The notes beneath the pieces are model-generated. The model was not told the DNA's origin, made no database searches, and saw only the letters and a list, made by a program, of their open reading frames with translations. The position numbers and the translations under genes are program-made. Below are positions 1-5,774 of a stretch of 5,774 nucleotides of DNA, piece after piece (within the stretch, counting starts at the first letter, position 1; every line of letters starts with the position of its first letter). The DNA comes from Burkholderiaceae bacterium (GTDB lineage: Bacteria; Pseudomonadota; Gammaproteobacteria; Burkholderiales; Burkholderiaceae): the NCBI GenBank assembly GCA_021166835.1, contig JAJPEN010000012.1, positions 1 to 5,774 on the forward strand. The letters run 5' to 3'.

Positions 1-529
1 CGCGCTCCTCGGGCAGGAAGCCCGAGTTCTTCTGGTTCGAGCGCCAGTTCTTCAGGTCGATCTCGCGGTGCGCGATGTTCCAGTCGCCGCACAGGATCAC
101 CTCGCGGCCGCTGGCGTAAAGCTCGCGCAGGTGGCGCTGGAACTCGGCGAGGAAGCGGAATTTCGCCGCTTGCCGCTCCGGCGAGCTCGACCCGGAAGGC
201 ACGTAGACCGAGACGACCGCGTACGAACCGAAATCCAGCTCGAGATAGCGGCCCTCGGGATCGAATTCGGCGCTGCCGAAGCCGCTGCGCACCGCGCGCG
301 GCCTGCGGCGCGAAAAGACGCCGACGCCGGCGTAGCCCTTGCGCTGCCCGCAGTCGAAATGCGCATGCAATCCATCGATCGAATGCGCGGCGGCGTCGAG
401 ATCGCATTCCTGCGCGCGCACCTCCTGCACGCAGACGACGTCGGCCGCGTGCGCGTTCGCCCATTCGATCCAGCCGCGACGCGCGGCCGAGCGGATCCCG
501 TTCAGGTTCAACGTGACGACCCGTATCAT
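1..529 (-). CDS. xthA: Exonuclease III-family AP endonuclease (3'-truncated by window edge)
   Basis: This gene encodes a Mg-dependent base excision repair enzyme that cuts DNA 5' of abasic sites and trims blocked 3' ends. The first 176 codons are present, without frameshift, out of roughly 255-260 usual for the family. Visible active-site motifs are LNLNGIR (residues 7-13, metal/active-site Asn8), VCVQE (32-36, metal ligand Glu36), [10 protein letters not shown] (65-74), SVYVPSG (107-113, Tyr109) and GDWNIAH (148-154, Asp149 and Asn151), followed by [15 protein letters not shown] (157-171). The last block resembles the neisserial NApe branch (true AP endonucleases) more than the NExo branch; that is recalled family knowledge, not an alignment. 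The ATG at 527-529 is the only sensible start, since no in-frame alternative lies just upstream. A purine run, GAAGAG, directly abuts it, closer than a normal ribosome site. The catalytic Asp/His pair near the C-terminus lies beyond the window. The gene is divergent from pyrE, 30 bp away. Confidence 0.95.
   Translation of the reverse strand, partial: MIRVVTLNLNGIRSAARRGWIEWANAHAADVVCVQEVRAQECDLDAAAHSIDGLHAHFDCGQRKGYAGVGVFSRRRPRAVRSGFGSAEFDPEGRYLELDFGSYAVVSVYVPSGSSSPERQAAKFRFLAEFQRHLRELYASGREVILCGDWNIAHREIDLKNWRSNQKNSGFLPEER
501..529 (+). promoter_or_regulatory. Candidate pyrE promoter overlapping the xthA start
   Basis: A -10-like box TATCAT (524-529, five of six matches to TATAAT) lies 17 bp downstream of a weak -35-like TTCAGG (501-506, three of six). 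Transcription would start near 535, giving a leader of about 25 nt before the pyrE ATG. The -10 box coincides with the first two codons of the divergent xthA gene, so RNA polymerase bound here could also affect xthA. In high-GC DNA an isolated box of this quality can occur by chance. It is proposed mainly because pyrE needs a promoter and the 30-bp gap cannot hold a full one. Confidence 0.3.
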
Positions 530-559
530 CTCTTCGACGCAACCACCGCAATTCGAAAC

Positions 560-1252
560 ATGGCAGACGATCTGCGCGCCGAGTTTATCCGCTTCGCCGT
601 CGACAGCGGCGTGCTGCGCTTCGGCGAGTTCCGCACCAAGGCGGGCCGGCTTTCGCCGTATTTCTTCAACGCGGGGCTGTTCTGCGACGGCGCCTCGCTC
701 GGCCGGCTCGCGCAGTTCTACGCCGACACGCTGCTGGCCGGCGAAACCGCCGGCAGCCTGCGCTTCGACATGCTGTTCGGCCCGGCGTACAAGGGAATTC
801 CGCTCGCGTCGGCCACGGCGGTCGCGCTCGCGCAGAAAGGGCGCAATGTCGGTTTCGCCTACAACCGCAAGGAAGCGAAGGACCACGGCGAAGGCGGCGC
901 GCTGATCGGCGCGCCGCTCGCCGGCCGCGTCGTCATCGTCGACGACGTGATCAGCGCCGGCACCTCGGTCGGCGAGTCGATCGCCATCATCCGCGCGCAC
1001 GCGGCCGAGCCCGCAGCGGTGCTGATCGCACTCGATCGCGAGGAGCGCAGCGGCAACGCGACGCAGGTCGGCGAGCGCTCGGCGGCACAGGAAGTGGCGC
1101 ACGCGCACGGCATCCCGGTGATTGCCATCGCCGGATTGCGCGACCTGCTGCGCTTCCTCGATTCCGATGCCGCGCGCTCGGCGGATCTCGCCGCCTGGCG
1201 CGAACGCGTCGCGGCGTATCGTGCGCGGTACGGCTGCGCGCCCGAAGGCTGA
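560..1252 (+). CDS. pyrE: Orotate phosphoribosyltransferase
   Basis: This cytosolic enzyme joins orotate to 5-phosphoribosyl-1-diphosphate to give orotidine 5'-monophosphate, the fifth step of de novo pyrimidine synthesis. The protein has 230 residues, slightly longer than the about 213 of E. coli because of a C-terminal helix. The N-terminal [14 protein letters not shown] segment is followed by [11 protein letters not shown] (about 73-83). The mobile catalytic loop is [12 protein letters not shown] (102-113), with Arg103, Lys104, Lys107 and His109. The type I PRPP-binding motif is [13 protein letters not shown] (124-136), with Asp128-Asp129. The open frame continues upstream to position 68, but that part is antisense to xthA; family homology begins at the ATG at 560. 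No good Shine-Dalgarno sequence precedes this ATG, and translation may start from a short leader. The gene is convergent with gatB and stands alone on its strand. All expected motifs are intact. Confidence 0.97.
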   Translation: MADDLRAEFIRFAVDSGVLRFGEFRTKAGRLSPYFFNAGLFCDGASLGRLAQFYADTLLAGETAGSLRFDMLFGPAYKGIPLASATAVALAQKGRNVGFAYNRKEAKDHGEGGALIGAPLAGRVVIVDDVISAGTSVGESIAIIRAHAAEPAAVLIALDREERSGNATQVGERSAAQEVAHAHGIPVIAIAGLRDLLRFLDSDAARSADLAAWRERVAAYRARYGCAPEG

Positions 1253-1280
1253 AGAGCGGGCGCGCCCCTCCCGCGGGACT

Positions 1281-1360
1281 GCTGGCGGCGAATGCGGACT
1301 GCCGGCGGCGAATGCGGACTGCCGACGGCGAATGCGGACTGCCGACGACGAATGCGGCCC
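1281..1360. repeat. Four tandem copies of a 20-bp unit (minisatellite)
   Basis: Copies lie at 1281-1300, 1301-1320, 1321-1340 and 1341-1360. The consensus is GCCGRCGRCGAATGCGGACT. Copies 2 and 3 differ at one base. Copy 1 has a T at its third base, and copy 4 differs in one more purine and in its last bases (GGCCC instead of GGACT). The sequence just before copy 1, ending GCGGGACT, looks like a decayed fifth copy. The array fills most of the gap between the stops of the convergent genes pyrE and gatB. It has no coding role in either gene. Within a unit only very short stems (CGG/CCG) can form, so a terminator function is not evident. Such arrays commonly vary in copy number by replication slippage. 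Confidence 0.9.
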
Positions 1361-1390
1361 GCCGCCCGCCGGCAACAGCCGCGCGCGCCC

Positions 1391-2923
1391 TCAGCCCAGC
1401 CGCCGACGCAGCAGCTCGTTCACCTGCTGCGGATTCGCCTTGCCCTTCGTGGCCTTCATCACCTGGCCGACCAGCGCGTTGAACGCCTTCTCGCGTCCGG
1501 CGCGGAATTCCTCCACCGACTTCGCGTTGTTGGCGATCACCTCGTCGACGATCCGCTCCAGCTCGCCCGCGTCGCTCATCTGGCGCAGCCCCTTCGCGTC
1601 GACGATGCGGTCGACCGCGTCGGCGTCGCGCGCGTCGCCGCTCCACAGATCGGCGAAGACGTCGCGCGCGGTCTTGCCCGAGATCGTGCCGTCGTCGATG
1701 CGCGCGACCAGCCGCGCGAGCTGCTCCGGCGCCACCGGACAATCCTCGATCGCGCGCTCGTCGCGATTGAGCGCGGCCGCCAGCTCGCCCATCACCCAGT
1801 TCGCCGCCGCCTTCGCCAGCGGCGTCGCGCCGGCTGCCGCGCCGGCCGGCAACGCACGCACCACCGCTTCGTAGTAAGCGGCGACGCCGCGCGAAGCGGT
1901 GAGCGTCGCGGCGTCGTAGGCCGACAGCCCGTACATCTGCGCGAAGCGCTCGCGCATCGCCCCCGGCAGCTCGGGCATCGCCTCGCGCACGCGCTCGATC
2001 CAGGCGACGTCGATCGCCAGCGGCGGCAGGTCGGGGTCGGGGAAGTAGCGATAGTCGTGCGCGTCTTCCTTGCCGCGCATCGAGCGCGTCTCGTCGCGGT
2101 CGGGGTCGTACAGGCGCGTCTCCTGCACGACGCGCCCGCCGTCGGAGATCAGCTCGATCTGCCGCGCCGCCTCGTGCTCGATCGCGCGCTCGAGGAAGCG
2201 GAACGAATTGAGGTTCTTGATCTCGCAGCGCGTGCCGAGCGCGGCCTGCCCCATCGGCCGCACCGAGACGTTCGCGTCGCAACGGAACGACCCCTCCTGC
2301 AGGTTGCCATCGCAGATGCCAAGCCAGACGACGAGCGCGTGCAGCGTGCGCGCATAGGCCGCCGCCTCGCGCGCCGAGCGCATGTCGGGCTCGGTGACGA
2401 TCTCGAGCAGCGCAGTGCCGGCGCGGTTCAGGTCGATGCCGGTCATGCCGTGAAAATCCTCGTGCAGCGACTTGCCCGCGTCTTCCTCGAGATGCGCGCG
2501 CACGAGCCGCACGTAGCGCTCGCGCGCCTCCTCGCTGGCGCCTTGGCCAGCGCCTTCGCCGGCGCCTTCGCTTCGGCCCTTCGCGTCGGCCTCGTGCCAG
2601 AGCACCTGCAGCCCGCCGCCGGACACCACCGGAATCTCGAACTGGCTGATCTGGTAGCCCTTCGGCAGATCCGGATAGAAATAGTTCTTGCGCGCGAATA
2701 CCGAGCGTTGCGCGACCTGCCCGCCCACCGCCAGCCCGAGGCGGATCGCGCACTCGACCGCCGCGCGGTTCGCCACCGGCAGCACGCCGGGCAGCGCCAG
2801 GTCGACGAAGCTCGCCTGCGTGTTCGGCGCGGCGCCGAACGCCGTCGAGGCGTCGGAGAACATCTTCGAGCGCGTGGCCAGCTGCACGTGCGTCTCGAGT
2901 CCGACCACGATTTCCCACTGCAT
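1391..2923 (-). CDS. gatB: Asp-tRNA(Asn)/Glu-tRNA(Gln) amidotransferase subunit B
   Basis: GatB is the kinase/tRNA-binding subunit of the amidotransferase. It phosphorylates the Asp or Glu carried on mischarged tRNA and then amidates it with ammonia channelled from GatA. The 510-residue protein shows VGLETHVQL (7-15), [14 protein letters not shown] (81-94), HLEEDAGK (144-151), DLNRAG (164-169), EIVTEPD (174-180), the [17 protein letters not shown] block (204-220), EIKNLNS (234-240) and [11 protein letters not shown] (291-301). The last 150 or so residues are the helical tail domain that contacts tRNA, ending in [17 protein letters not shown] and a basic tail. The ATG at 2921-2923 gives the usual [10 protein letters not shown] start; the frame stays open further upstream only across the lipoprotein gene. 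The ribosome site is weak (GAAG or GGA). The protein is about 20 residues longer than usual because of a Gly/Ala/Glu insertion near residues 111-136. It is the last gene of the gat operon. Confidence 0.97.
   Translation of the reverse strand: MQWEIVVGLETHVQLATRSKMFSDASTAFGAAPNTQASFVDLALPGVLPVANRAAVECAIRLGLAVGGQVAQRSVFARKNYFYPDLPKGYQISQFEIPVVSGGGLQVLWHEADAKGRSEGAGEGAGQGASEEARERYVRLVRAHLEEDAGKSLHEDFHGMTGIDLNRAGTALLEIVTEPDMRSAREAAAYARTLHALVVWLGICDGNLQEGSFRCDANVSVRPMGQAALGTRCEIKNLNSFRFLERAIEHEAARQIELISDGGRVVQETRLYDPDRDETRSMRGKEDAHDYRYFPDPDLPPLAIDVAWIERVREAMPELPGAMRERFAQMYGLSAYDAATLTASRGVAAYYEAVVRALPAGAAAGATPLAKAAANWVMGELAAALNRDERAIEDCPVAPEQLARLVARIDDGTISGKTARDVFADLWSGDARDADAVDRIVDAKGLRQMSDAGELERIVDEVIANNAKSVEEFRAGREKAFNALVGQVMKATKGKANPQQVNELLRRRLG
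2534..2569 (-). repeat. Three 12-bp tandem repeats inside gatB
   Basis: Read on the gatB strand, three in-frame 12-bp units (GAAGGCGCCGGC and two variants) encode EGAG, EGAG and QGAS, residues 119-130. They sit in the loop between the strand ending QVLWH and the strand [15 protein letters not shown]. In the family this loop is a variable hairpin on the surface, so added residues should be tolerated. The unit length is a multiple of three, so gain or loss of copies would keep the frame. Confidence 0.85.
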
Positions 2924-2961
2924 CGCTTCGATCGTCCGTTGGTTCGGCCGGGGCCGTGTGC

Positions 2962-5774
<2,813 letters not shown>

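Noticed and set aside
68..559. N-terminal extension of the pyrE frame by 164 codons
   Set aside because: This part is exactly antisense to the well-supported xthA gene, has no resemblance to orotate phosphoribosyltransferases, and the family start lies at 560.
1258..1267. GGGCGCGCCC palindrome just after pyrE as a terminator
   Set aside because: It is a perfect palindrome that would leave no proper loop and has no following T-run. In this GC-rich context it may be chance.
1281..1360. CRISPR array
   Set aside because: The 20-bp units abut directly with no unique spacers between them, so this is a simple tandem repeat.
987..2918. A 643-codon minus-strand frame overlapping gatB, the repeat array and the end of pyrE
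   Set aside because: It is out of frame with gatB, composed of Arg/Ala/Gly runs, and crosses the 3' part of pyrE; no motif supports it.

Overview
The window is high-GC chromosomal DNA. Its genes and their order (AP endonuclease/exonuclease III, pyrE, the gatCAB amidotransferase genes, mreB) point to a betaproteobacterium, most likely of the order Burkholderiales. The basis is the recognisable protein motifs and a gene neighbourhood familiar from that group. The genus cannot be fixed from this window alone. Nothing suggests a mobile element, prophage, CRISPR array, tRNA or rRNA.

Layout, left to right. Positions 1-529 (minus) hold the first 176 codons of an exonuclease III-family AP endonuclease, whose 3' end lies outside the window. 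Only 30 bp separates its start from pyrE (560-1252, plus), which is complete. A 138-bp convergent gap (1253-1390) follows and holds four tandem copies of a 20-bp unit. Then comes a minus-strand operon read from right to left: gatC (4931-5218), gatA (3474-4934), a small cysteine-rich lipoprotein gene (2962-3498) and gatB (1391-2923). gatC/gatA overlap by 4 bp, gatA/lipoprotein by 25 bp, and lipoprotein/gatB are 38 bp apart. At the right edge, beyond a 172-bp divergent region with a clear -10 box for the gat operon, mreB starts at 5391 (plus) and runs off the window.

How the genes work together. GatC, GatA and GatB form one enzyme that amidates mischarged Asp-tRNA(Asn) and/or Glu-tRNA(Gln). pyrE (pyrimidine synthesis), the AP endonuclease (base excision repair) and mreB (cell shape) are independent housekeeping genes that happen to be adjacent. 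The one unexpected member is the secreted lipoprotein between gatA and gatB: it is not part of the known amidotransferase and has no obvious role there.

I see no new multi-gene system. The items that deserve a second look are the lipoprotein inside the gat operon, the 20-bp minisatellite between pyrE and gatB, and a repeat-encoded Gly/Ala/Glu insertion in GatB.
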